Shown in pieces: positions 35,340 through 46,119 of a DNA stretch of 64,000 bases. The notes beneath the pieces are model-generated. The model was given only the letters and a program-made list of their open reading frames with translations. It did not search any database and was not told where the DNA came from. The number at the start of each line of letters is the position of its first letter. Position 1 is the stretch's first letter. The stretch comes from Spinellus fusiger (Eukaryota > Mucoromycota > Mucoromycetes > Mucorales > Phycomycetaceae), in the NCBI GenBank assembly GCA_025094145.1, contig JALLLS010000025.1, forward strand, positions 248,001 through 312,000, written 5' to 3'. The translations under genes and the position numbers were made by a program.

Positions 35340-37080
35340 TCAAAGTATTTTATCTTATTTTGGGTGTTTAGTTTGCTATTCGCGCATTGGGCATTTTAGC
35401 CACCCTATGAGATCGTATGAAAATAAAATTGGGATAGACATATAAACACTCAAAGTACTCAAGTGAAAAATAAATGCAGAGGAATGAGAAACAGATGGAC
35501 AAGAGAATATAAAACCTTAAATCAGAGAGAAATGAGAAATGATGTAAAATGATGGTTAACAATAGACATCCAAAAGGCCATGGAGGCAGCAAGGAAAACA
35601 GAACACCAAAAAGATAGCCGTCATTTCATGGTGATTCGGAATCCAACAAGTGATACTCAGAGTAACTCAGACAATCCTGAAGACACAAATACATCAACTA
35701 AACTAGCAGCTTATGGCTTTGCTAAATGGGTTAAGAATGGGTGGTAGAGGAGGTATCAGAGGAAAAATGAGGATCCAGCGTCTGTTGTTGAAGGAGTGCT
35801 TTGCACTCTATGACAGTATTGACATTCTCGATCAACACACCCATCAGCAGCCTCAATGAGCAAGCTACCAGCTGATGGCTCTACCTTAAAGTCTTGAGTA
35901 GATGTGGCTCAATCAATGGCTTGCAGCAGTATTAACAGACTGAGCCAAAGATCTCGCCATTTAACAAAATACTTGACCGTGCGCAGCAGAAGATTTAGAC
36001 AATAGTCAATTGGATGAACATCTTGTGGTGGGGCAGGAACTAGGAAGAACAAGAACGTGGAGCGTTCATGATCAACAAATGTGCAAGTGAAAAAGTGGTC
36101 CCGATTGACAGATGGTTGGCCACATTGGCAAGAAACTGAAGGTGTTGGTGGTAACCAAGCAATCCGCCATTTTAGTAGACGATGTCTCTCTTTGCGCGTG
36201 CACTGTAGTAGAAGAGTTGGATCCCAAACAAATCTATAGAGTCCATGGTCTACCATCACCAGTGGGCTCTTGCCATGTACTAGACTAGTAATTTCACTTT
36301 GAAGACGTTCAAGATAAGCTACTTTTAATAGATATTTAGGAGGGCTATGAGCCTGTCCTATTCTTTGAGCATTTTGCCAGAGTACATTGCCACGTAGCTT
36401 AATCCATCTGGCTTTACTCTGGGGTGCTTCAAGCTACGGGACAAGGCACCAGAGGAGGGTGTCTTCAGGAAGGGTAGCTGCGCACTCAACAAATTTGGCT
36501 TGCAGATAAAGGAAACAAGAGTATATGTTAGGGAGGGCAGCTAATTGGGCAACCTGGATTGTTCCAAACCTAGCAGTAGCAGATCAAGCAAGACAAAGTC
36601 TCAGACAAGCAGACTGACAGATTTGTAGCGGGCGGATGCCTAGTCTATTGACATTACAAATAGTCAACGCATACTCAAGAATAGCCCGAAAAAAAAACAG
36701 TATAAGCTCTTAGGGCTGCCGTAATCCCAAAGCCATACATGTTTACACCCATTTCTCTCAGCTTTTGCATTACTGCAATTGTCTTGACTTATGAGTGTGA
36801 GAAAAGTGCGTCTTGGTTGATGTCTTGACATGAAAAGGGGATACCAAGGTACTTGGAAGTATCACAGGTTGGAAGCTCGTTGCCATAGAGATAAAACGGC
36901 ACATTGGCTGGGGGATTGAGTACTTCACATTTGGAGGGACTCCATTTGTAGCCAAGGAGGGTCGAGTGAATTTCGGCAAGTGCCAGCATTCAATGTATGT
37001 CTTCTGGGTAGCCCATAAGGGCCACATCATCAGCATACAACAAACAATTCACAGTAGCCCATTTAAAAATGACATTAGAC
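35340..37080 (-). mobile_element. LINE-B non-LTR retrotransposon, 5'-truncated and decayed
   Basis: The minus strand encodes the end of a reverse transcriptase distinct from LINE-A. YADDVALMG lies near 37,040, followed by YKWSPSKCEVLNPP, TCDTSKYLGIPF, then KERHRLLKWRIAWLPPTP and a cysteine-poor tail CQCGQPSVNRDHFFTC near 36,130. Several stops break it. The 3' end is AAAATACTTTGAGCT at 35,340. Its last 303 bp recur inverted at 38,705-39,007. Confidence 0.75.
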
Positions 37081-37130
37081 GGACTGTAAGAGGAAGATGA
37101 CGACTCAGAAGAGTCATCAAGGCAAATGTA

Positions 37131-37162
37131 TAGTTCAAAGTATTTTTATTTTTTGGGTGTTG
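37131..37162 (-). mobile_element. 32-bp extreme 5'-truncated LINE-B insertion with 13-bp target duplication
   Basis: The 32 bases match the 3' terminus of LINE-B (CAACACCC, then an A-rich stretch ending ATACTTTGAACTA). They are flanked by the perfect direct repeat CAAGGCAAATGTA at 37,118-37,130 and 37,163-37,175. This is what target-primed reverse transcription would leave if it stopped almost at once. Confidence 0.65.
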
Positions 37163-37269
37163 CAAGGCAAATGTAGAGCTATAACAAAGGATTCAAATTT
37201 TTGATTTTCCGACTAAGAAATTGCCTAAAAAATATCTTTTTTTTATCTTTTTTTGATCAATTTCTTTTT

Positions 37270-38704
37270 TCATAATATATCTACCTTATCTTACACTAAT
37301 GAGCAAACAAACAAAGCAATCTATTTGCCAGAAAGAAAAATATTGATGAATTTACTCTTTGTTTCATTGAGCATGAAGCAATTGTAAATGGCACCACTCA
37401 AGTAGAGATTGCCAACCATTTAAACATGAATTATGCCACCATGTCTTGTATTCTGAAAAAGACACAGAGAAACTGGTCATTTCAAGGCTGGAAAAAGCCC
37501 CGAGAATAAGTCCATTATTGATGAGAGAGAAGAGTATGATATGTTTATTAGAGGTCAAATTATAGGACAATGGAGAAGACATGCTAACTATCAAGGGATT
37601 TCTGACGATCTTGACATTCTAAAGAGTACAGTGGGCAGGATCGTCCTATTGTATAAAAACAAAGGCACAATTCAACCCAGAATACGTACAGAAAGACCTG
37701 AAAAGGTGTCATCTACTTCAAAACTAGCTATCGTTTTGTCTATTCGCAGAAACCCTATGCAAACAATTGCATATTATTTGAGAAATATGAATGATGCAGG
37801 CATGGATATTTGCCATAGCACATTTCTAAAATATATGAATAAACTCAGTTTTTTTTTCATGCTCACCATCAAGACAACCTATTATGACACTTACTCACAG
37901 GCAAAGACAATTAGAATGGTGTAAAAACAAGGTTAATTAGCCAGTGGAGAGGTGGAGTAACATCATTTGGTCTGATGAATCTCACTTTGCAGTTGTGGGC
38001 AATGATAAAAGGACTAGATTAATCAGGAAGAAAGGCGAAAGGTATGACAAGAGTTCAGTCATGGTTTGAGGTTTCTTTTGGCGTGGAAGTTTAAGACCTC
38101 TTGTACTCATAGAAAGATCAGTTAATCAAGACAAGTATATCAGTGTACTTTCCAAATACTTTCTTCTCTGGCTCCAAAAATTGCAAGATGACCTCAATTA
38201 AACCATGCTCCTCCAAGAAGATGATGCTCCTTGTCACACAGGAACATATAGTAGATGGTGCAAACAAGAGAGATGTAGGTTTGAAGGTTTTGATTTTTGG
38301 CCTGCACAAAGTCCAGATCTTAATCCAATTGAGCATGTCTGGGCTTACCTTAAAAAGAAGATCGAGCCGTGTTGAACAAGCATAATTAATACAAAATAGC
38401 TTGAACGATGCTTGCGTAGTGAATGAGAGTAGATCCCAAATGAAATTCTGGAAAATTTAGTGGATAGCATGCCAAAGAGGTGCTCCACTGTGATGAAGAA
38501 TAAATGCTTTACTACAAGGTGCTGAGTAATATCTTTATAATAAAAATGTAGATAATCATCTAAAGAATAAATACAACATATCTCGTGTTATTCTATAATT
38601 ATTTTATTATGAACATCTTAGACTGATAGATATGTCTATTTTTCAAAATAAAATAGAGAATAAAAGATTGATTTTTTGTTTAGTCACTTATTACATGGGA
38701 CTGT
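37270..38704 (+). mobile_element. Tc1/mariner element, near full-length transposase with defects
   Basis: Same family as 5.2 kb (right end TGGGACTGTA at about 38,695-38,704). The plus strand encodes, in pieces, an HTH region (QVEIANHLNMNYATMSCILK), GRIVLLYKNKGTIQPRIRTE and SIRRNPMQTIAYYLRNMND. The catalytic blocks follow: WSDESHFAVVGNDKRTR, then EDDAPCHTGTYSRWC, then PAQSPDLNPIEHVWAYLKKK. All three acidic catalytic positions can be read, but in-frame stops and frameshifts interrupt them. The left terminal repeat was not found, so the left boundary is approximate. The right end abuts a LINE-B copy. Confidence 0.8.
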
Positions 38705-39007
38705 ATTCCGAATCACCATAGGATGACGGCTATCTTTTTGGTGTTCTGTTTTCCTTGCTGCCTCCATGGCCTTTTGGATGTCTATTGTTAACCATCATTT
38801 TACATCATTTCTCATTTCTCTCTGATTTAAGGTTTTATATTCTCTTGTCCATCTGTTTCTCATTCCTCTGCATTTATTTTTCACTTGAGTACTTTGAGTG
38901 TTTATATGTCTATCCCAATTTTATTTTCATACGATCTCATAGGGTGGCTAAAATGCCCAATGCGCGAATAGCAAACCAAACACCCAAAATAAGATAAAAT
39001 ACTTTGA
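38705..39007 (+). mobile_element. LINE-B 3' end, 303 bp, plus strand
   Basis: Reverse complement of 35,340-35,642 with about three differences (all near 38,720). It ends AAAATACTTTGAACT, the LINE-B 3' terminus. It is truncated on its 5' side at the mariner end. Confidence 0.8.
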
Positions 39008-39577
39008 ACTGCACTACTAATATTGTTTACATGGAAATATTTTAGATTGTAGATATTCATCACAATAAGAAGTTTCCTTTTTATGTAATTGTGATTGTAG
39101 TCCTATCTGAGTCTTATATATTTATTAGAGATGAACAAACCTTTTTGACTATTAGATTTTGATTTTCTGTCTCAATTTTGAGGTGAAGATAATTAATATT
39201 ATATTTACATCAATTTAGAGTTAGTATTATGTAAAGAACGTTAATTAGTAGATACAGCAAGTGTGATAAAGAATATTTTTTATTTATTTTTTAATTAATT
39301 AATTTCTATAAAAGATGTAAATACAAAAATAGTATCAAATAGTAAATAAAGAATAATTATAATAAATAAAGGTAAAGGATGTGAAATGAAAAAAAAATCA
39401 TATACATGTATAACTTTACAAGTCAGAAATAATAAAGTACCTCACAGTATATTCTTTGGTCTTAAAGATAATATATACAAAAAAGATACACTGCTATAAG
39501 ATTATGAAAAAAAAAGGACTTTGCTTGGAAGTAGCAACCAATCATATTTAACTTAGTACTAAACTCTTTCTTTTTTC
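39008..39577. other. AT-rich spacer left of the palindrome
   Basis: No gene or repeat match was seen. T- and A-rich runs become frequent towards the palindrome edge. Confidence 0.5.
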
Positions 39578-39763
39578 TTTTTCTAATTACATTTCTTTTT
39601 ACAAAAGAAGAAAAGGAAAATCTTCATCCAACACCTGATACATAGTATTGAATAATTGAATATTTGGAAATGATTTATTTTTATAAAACAAAGTCTTGTG
39701 TTTATCGATCTGAGAAAACTTAACTATTTTTCTATCAGCACCATTTTAAGATGTTTTGGCAGT

Positions 39764-40281
39764 CCTGTCTCCCTTTTGCCGCCTATGCTCCCACCCTCGC
39801 CACAGCCCTGACCATTTCTTGGTGACTTGTCCAAGGGTTTGGCCTGTCTGGATGTCCGTTTTGTCATATTGGCTCAATATTCACACTCCTTCTTTTGCAG
39901 CAATCATCCAGCAGTTACATTCCTTTTCTCTCCCTCTTAACAGACCTCTGACTAGTAGTCAAGTCTATGGAGCAGTACTGCAGGCCACTTCCACAACTCT
40001 CCTTTCCTCACCTCCACCGTCTCTGAACGTTCCCGATCCCTTATTACCACCCTTACCCTCGAAAACTAAGACATGTCATAGTCTAGCGTATATTACTTTT
40101 CTTTCTGTTTCTCATATATTCCTTTCTTTTCTTTTAGCTAGTTCTATTTTCTTTCCTTTTCTGTTATTTTAATTTTCTGCAAGTGACTTGTGTCCAATAT
40201 GCTTTCCCAATCAGACCTCTCAGTGCGACGTGTGACTGCGTAAAGACGTTTAATAAAAAGTGTCATATACAAAAAAAAAAG
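39764..40281 (+). mobile_element. LINE-A 3' fragment with target duplication (left arm)
   Basis: The plus-strand frame has CRLCSHPRHSPDHFLVTCP, then VWPVWMSVLSYWLNIHTP, the zinc-binding tail, a 3' untranslated region with CTCAGTGCGACGTGTG and the AATAAAAAGTGTCATATAC end plus ten A. It is flanked by GTTTTGGCAGT (39,753-39,763) and GTCTTGGCAGT (40,282-40,292), an 11-bp duplication with one difference. It is 5'-truncated. Confidence 0.8.
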
Positions 40282-40292
40282 GTCTTGGCAGT

Positions 40293-42229
40293 AAAAGATA
40301 CTGTTTCAAATCAATAGTATTCTTCCGTTGATTTCAGATATGGTACTTTGTTTTATGAGCAGAGTTCTGTGAATCAATTGGATGTAATTTCAGCTCAGCC
40401 TTTTCTTCTTCACCTTGTTACTGTTTCTTTGACAATATCACAGTCAATACTGTCTTTCTATAAGTGTCCAAGCCCAATATTCGGAGATAAAAGACAGTGA
40501 ATTCATGGCAACAAACCTTAAGACAGTCGTATGATTTTAGAGTGTCTCTTTGTAAGTGTTGTCGAATTAGTAAATGATTGAGATGTTAGGGGACGTTTTC
40601 TATAGAATTAAAGCTAGCAGAGTATATGTATTATTTGGTTTTTAAATAGACACAATTTATTTTGTTTGGTGTAGATAGCAATTGTGTTCTACAAGAGGTT
40701 AATGCAGATTTTTGGTGTACCTTATAATTCCAAAAATAATTATGGTGCAATGATCATGACTTTATAACAGCTTTGGTAATAGACGTTATATATGTCTACA
40801 TAAATCGCAAATTAGATAGAGATATGATATAGATTATGGAAAAAAAACAAGATAGAGCCACATTAGAAATATATTAGAAATATACTGTCTTTAATTGTTA
40901 TTATCTATGATACTATGAGGCCCTGTCCATGTCCATTCATTACAGAATAAATAGTCTCATGTGAATACTAGCTATTCTGAAATATCATACTTCATATCTG
41001 TTAACTGTCTTCTGTTTGAATATACCAGCGTTGAAGATGTATGAATCTGATTATAACCTTTTTGTAAGAGTCTAATAAAGTTAAATCACTATTAACGACT
41101 TTATACTACAATAAGTAATGATATTGTCGAGAAAGTAAGAATAGAAATGTATCTCTACTAAATTATTATACTTAGTTATTATACTTAGTTATTACACTTA
41201 GTTATTAGAGTCTTATTTACTGAAGAAAAGAACAAACCTTGTCGGGATGCAGCCTCTCATGTACATGTCATAGATCATCAAGCACATCTTTAATAGTTTA
41301 TGAGTCTGCTCTACAGAATATCTGCCTTTTACTATCTTTCCCAAACTAGTAAGCCCGCGGTACATTCTGTTTACAGCTATTGCCCTAACCATAGTTGGAA
41401 TATTTTCTAAGCACAGAACAGCACACCACAACACAGCAATTGTAATTGTAATTGTAATTGTAATTGTTCTAACCATAATTGAAATATCTGCTAAGCGTAG
41501 CATAGCACTTGGCACATCCCAGAAACTCATTAAAAAATTAGAATTTATTTCCATACTTGGAGCTACAAAATGAAATTACAGTGGAAAGTGAACAAATGAA
41601 TAATATCTAAATAAGGTTACACAGGAAAATATAGAAAAGTGCTGTGTAGTATAATTAAATGAACATGAAATTTAATATGAAAACACAGGGAAGACACAGG
41701 GAAGACAGTAGCAAAATAACACAATAAATACACATATATACATAAGCTCTGATATGCCTTTTTGGTTAGAAATAATCACAGCGCTGTCTGTTTGTGCTTC
41801 ATATGTGCCTTCATGGCTAGCAATACAGCTCAAGCTAATTAACAGCCTTTATAAAAATGGGAAATATATGTGGATGCAGAAAAGAGAGACCAATGTATAA
41901 AACAAACAATTTTATCATCAGGAAACTATAGCGTCATAGTCTTTATTGAATAGGATATGGTTGGAATGAACATGTTTAGTTGATATCCATGAGTCTCATA
42001 TTTCCTTTCCTAAAATGAAGAGAAAGACTAATACTTTTCTATCCAATTAATTCTTATCCAAGTTTCAGTTAGGATTATTGTATATGGGACAACCAATCAA
42101 GATACAACAATGCGTCCAACCTGCCAAAGATTATTTTGAATGACCGAGAGAACAAAAGAGTATAAAACCACTGTTCTCAAACACCATAGCCACTTATCTC
42201 AAACCAACACTACCAACATCTCTCTAAAT
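40293..42229. other. Left-arm spacer with short tandem repeat
   Basis: No convincing gene. A TTGTAA/ATTGTA hexamer repeat lies at about 41,438-41,466, between two diverged copies of a 40-bp segment (CTAACCATARTTGRAATAT) at about 41,386 and 41,470. The frame across it is low-complexity and was not called. The last part is the expansin promoter. Confidence 0.5.
42157..42167 (+). promoter_or_regulatory. TATA box of the expansin-like gene (left arm)
   Basis: GTATAAAAC lies about 70 bp before the chosen ATG. It falls inside the longer open frame that starts at 42,140, which supports using the internal ATG. The mirror copy is at 49,938-49,948. Confidence 0.6.
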
Positions 42230-42742
42230 ATGTCTGCCATTGCCCGCATTGCCTCCATCTTCTTCCTTGCCTCTGTTGCTCAATTGGCTGTTGCTGCACC
42301 TGTTGAAGAGCGCAGTAAAGTCACTGCTGCCGTTGTTGGAGAGCACGTCAACGCCACTTCTTTTGATATTGAAGAGCGCGGCAACATCTACGGTGATGCC
42401 ACCTACTACAACACTGGTCTTGGCTCTTGTGGATGGTGGAGCCAGGATACCGATTACATTGTTGCAGTGAACTGGCAGCAGATGGCCAACGGTGCCAACC
42501 CCAACAACAACCCCAACTGTGGCAAGTGGATCAACGTGTGGGGTCCCAAGGGATTTGTCAGAGTCTTTGTTGTAAGTCTATAAAAATGGATGTCTCATTG
42601 AATGTTTACTCACTTCTTTCTATCTTAGGTCGATACCTGCCCTGGATGTGCCTATGGAGCTCTTGATCTCAGCCCTGCTGCTTTCGATAAGATTGCCGAC
42701 CGCTCTCAGGGTCGTGTCAAGGTCTGGTGGAACTGGTCTTAA
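42230..42742 (+). CDS. Secreted expansin-like (double-psi beta-barrel) protein, left arm
   Basis: Two exons (42230-42571, 42629-42742) encode 151 residues. MSAIARIASIFFLASVAQ then LAVAAP is a clear signal peptide. After a short pro-like stretch ending EER comes the double-psi beta-barrel domain: NIYGDATYYNTGLGSCGWWS, then YIVAVNW, NCGKWINVWGPKG, VDTCPGCAYGALDLSPAAF and GRVKVWWNWS at the very end. The Asp of DTCPGC is the conserved acidic residue of this fold, and the cysteines pair as in fungal expansin, barwin and cerato-like proteins. Such proteins act outside the cell and loosen or bind wall polysaccharides. There is no C-terminal carbohydrate-binding domain. The ATG lies after a TATA box; an upstream in-frame ATG at 42,140 precedes that box. 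Confidence 0.92.
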
Positions 42743-45700
42743 AGAGTCCTGTCTTTAAAATTTCTCTATTTCTCTATTTATTTATTTATTTATAAAGATC
42801 TCTTGATGAGATTTACTGTTTTGATTTTAGAATGTTGATCATAAATTTTAATAAACCAATGCATATGAAAAAAAAAATAAAGTATGTTTTATATGCACAA
42901 ACAAACCAGCGATATATATATATATATACATGTGTGTGTGTGTGTGTGTAGTTTTGATATTTATAGCCTTTTGCAGGTGTAAGTACAAGTGTAGACCTAA
43001 AACTGTGGAGCTTGTTTTATGATTATAGAAATACTGCATGTTGCTCTGTGGCCATATAATGAACATCTCCAGAAAAACAATAACACTAGAGCCCGAGAAA
43101 GAATTATAAATAAAACAGCAAACAATTACCAGCAAGTAAAACACTAAGCGGAAGATGGATATGACTTCCAAATCCACACAAGACAGACAGAAAACTCAAT
43201 GTCTAGAGGCTACTCAATTGTGGATCTGATATTCAGCAACATGAACTAGAGACCAGAGATTGTTTATTCTTCATAATGGTATACTCTGTGTAATTATTAC
43301 TGTTTAAATAGCATATAAAATCTAGAACTTAGTTGAATACTGTCTGCATATTAAAGCCATCACTATTTTATTAGTATTATAATGTATAGTGGCTGGATGT
43401 GTGTTCTCTGAACTAGCATTTTTCCAGAAGAGCCTATATTACTATTGGAATTATGATATAGCCCTGCAGGTATACATGACTCTGTAGGCCTTTATGGCTA
43501 TTTGTATAGAGATTTCTGTTCATATGTACAAATTGCAAACTAGTGATAAACTAATCGATAAAAAAAAAGAATGCAACAGTCATGATGGAGACTACTTGGC
43601 CTGTGAGCATATATTGAAGCATTATTACGCACTCATCACAGTTTTTTCTCTTGCTATAGTGGTATTATATATAGAAATGTACATTAAGCAACCAAATATG
43701 ATATATTGTAACATAGAGAGATAAAAATTAGAAGCATCAACAGCTAGAAGTATGGTTTTCATACTACTTTGGTTAGTTAATCAACACAATTGATTTTATT
43801 TTAATGTATATTTTTTCTCAAAAAAAGAAAAGAGAAAACTGTGAGAAAAAAAGTGCGAGAAAAAAGACTTATGAAGAGCAAGAGTAAACAGAAATAGGAA
43901 TAGGAATAGGAATACACATAGAAACATAGACAATATGTATATCAGTGGAAGAGGAATTACACAAACGAATTATACTAGACAGAGAAGAAAATGACTCCAA
44001 AAGTGCATTTATAAATTCTTCTATACCTACTGTCTCAGGTATAGTATAATAAGGGTTGAAAGACCTATTTTTTTCTCTTTCCGGCCTCTTCTCTTGAATT
44101 TTCTTTCATTCATTCTGTAACATTGCCTTATATTACCAGCCCAAGTGGATGCCTTGCTGCATTCTTCATAGACAAATGAGTGAGACTTCTATTAGAAAAA
44201 AGTTAAGTATCAGGGTCTCTACCATTAAGTTTTTCTTTTCTCCTGACCTGCCTACTGAGTATGTGTGCTATAATATAGATTAAGATGATAATAGGCGAGA
44301 TGTTGTTTCATGGACACATTTGTCTTTCATCAACACTTTAATTTCCACATATGTCGCTCAGGTTGATCTATGATGCTGTTGTCAATATTTAACTCTTGTT
44401 CAAGTATTGTTTTATCTGAACATATACACTGTAAAATCTCACCCAGCATACAGAAAAACAGAAGAGGAGACATATCTTTCTACTGCAATTATATCTTATT
44501 TTATCTTATCTATCGAAAAACTCACTGGAAAAACCTTTGAAACAAAAAAATATTCATATTCATATTCATATTCATATTAATAATAATAATAGTAGTAGTA
44601 GTATAACAACAAGACAAGTAGCAAAATATATAAAGGACTATAAACCAGTCTTGTGTTGACTTTTAGTCTCGTTTTCTCTTTGCCCCAATCACAAGCTTTC
44701 TTTCCGGCTCTTCGTGGATACACGGACGAATCATCTATCAAAAACATGTAGGATATCAGAGTCTATGCCATCATGTTTTTCTTTTCTTTTCTTTCTTGTT
44801 TAAACTTACGCCTTGTCCGTGCATACTATAATATGGATTACAATAATAAGGAATGAGACATTATTTTACGGACGCATTTGTTTTTCTTCAATGCTTTACT
44901 TACCGTAGATGGTGCTTCAGAGCCTCTGAACTTTCAAATTCTTCAGTGCATCTGTCGAACCAAGTGCACATAAATCTACGGAAACACATGCTGCATATGC
45001 TCGTAAGCATAGTTTCTTATAACACAATAAAAAAAATCAATGAAAAGTTAACCTACATGAAAAATAAAGTAAATGAAATAAATAAAACCCACAACCAAGA
45101 AAATATGTCTTTTATATGGGGATAGAGTTTCTCAAAACCTTTTAGGTATGGTATAGGCTTACATCAGACAAACAAAATGCTATATCAGCCATCCTTATCT
45201 TTTGAAGGCTCTCCCTTTTTCGGGTAATGAAAAGATATTCTGTGGTTTAATCTTAGACGTATTCTGGGGAAGCAGAAGACATTATTCAGACTCCACACCA
45301 TGGATCGACATACCGCATAGCATTCACACGGGCCTTGTCACCGATTCCACACACTTTGGAGTTGCCATGAGATGGGTAGGGTAGATCAGAGCTGTTTTGG
45401 TGTTCTAGTCAACTATTATTAGCAGCAATGACAAAAATTTGGTTTTTATGAGCATATAGAAACACAACAGGGATCTAAGAATAGATTCAGATTTAGTAGA
45501 TATATTTCAATCATCTTCAATAATAGTATCAACTAAACGTTGTATTGATACCATCAGCAAGACTATCAATAAATTATCTTTGTTATAAAACCATTTTGGT
45601 ATAATTAATTCATCATAACATGCATTTTTATTCTCTATAAACATTATATCTATTAACATATATGATGTATTCAAATAGAACAAACATGCTATAGTATACT

Positions 45701-45987
45701 TAAATATTCAAAACTGTCTAATGCATAAAAATAAATCAGAGGACTGTTGTGCCCAGCAACTATAGAGAAAAAATGAGTAATATACCATTCAAATTTATAA
45801 ACCATATTACCATTGTCGAAAAAAATATATTTCTCTTGCTGTATGTTCACTAAAATTAGTTTTCTTTAACTAAATATTGTCATGTTGTCTATACTTTCTC
45901 TTTAGTCTTTGTCTTGGCTTTTGTCTCAGTCATTGTCATTGATTTTTTGCTTTTATTCTACAGATAAAATATTCTTCTGAACACTCT
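42743..45987. other. Left-arm spacer with microsatellites and a diverged tandem duplication
   Basis: No recognised gene. Microsatellites: TA then TG runs at about 42,911-42,949, and TATTCA units followed by TAA/TAG units at about 44,550-44,602. A diverged direct duplication of about 200 bp is visible between about 44,160-44,350 and 44,710-44,900; shared landmarks are YACTATAATATRGATTA and GGACRCATTTGT. Several small open frames here have no domain features. Confidence 0.5.
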
Positions 45988-46119
45988 ACACTGAACACTA
46001 CATATGGCTATGGTACAGACATTTTTTATTATTTTTATATAACCTATATTAGAAGTCTCATACTTAGATTAAATAGAAAATAAAACTATTGAGCCACTAA
46101 ACATTCTTTTTTCTAATGG
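45988..46119. other. Palindrome spacer (132 bp)
   Basis: Unique sequence between the arms. It is AT-rich, with no coding potential, no inverted symmetry of its own and no telomere-like repeat. Confidence 0.8.

Noticed and set aside
35340..39007. DNA transposon with 303-bp terminal inverted repeats
   Set aside because: The inverted repeats are the 3' ends of two LINE-B copies in opposite orientation: the left one continues into reverse transcriptase coding, and the micro-insertion at 37,131 shows the same 3' terminus with its own target duplication.
41430..41470. CRISPR-like array of short repeats
   Set aside because: Head-to-tail hexamers without spacers, in a eukaryotic genome.
41213..41554. 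113-codon frame (also mirrored at 50,551-50,892)
   Set aside because: It runs through an ATTGTA hexamer repeat and a local duplication; no domain. Its presence in both arms is only a result of the palindrome.
42140..42229. Upstream ATG as start of the expansin-like gene
   Set aside because: A TATA box lies within this extension and the signal peptide begins at the ATG at 42,230; the extra 30 residues would block secretion.
44853..45384. Small genes in the palindrome arms
   Set aside because: No recognisable domain, signal peptide or splice structure; identical mirror copies add no evidence.
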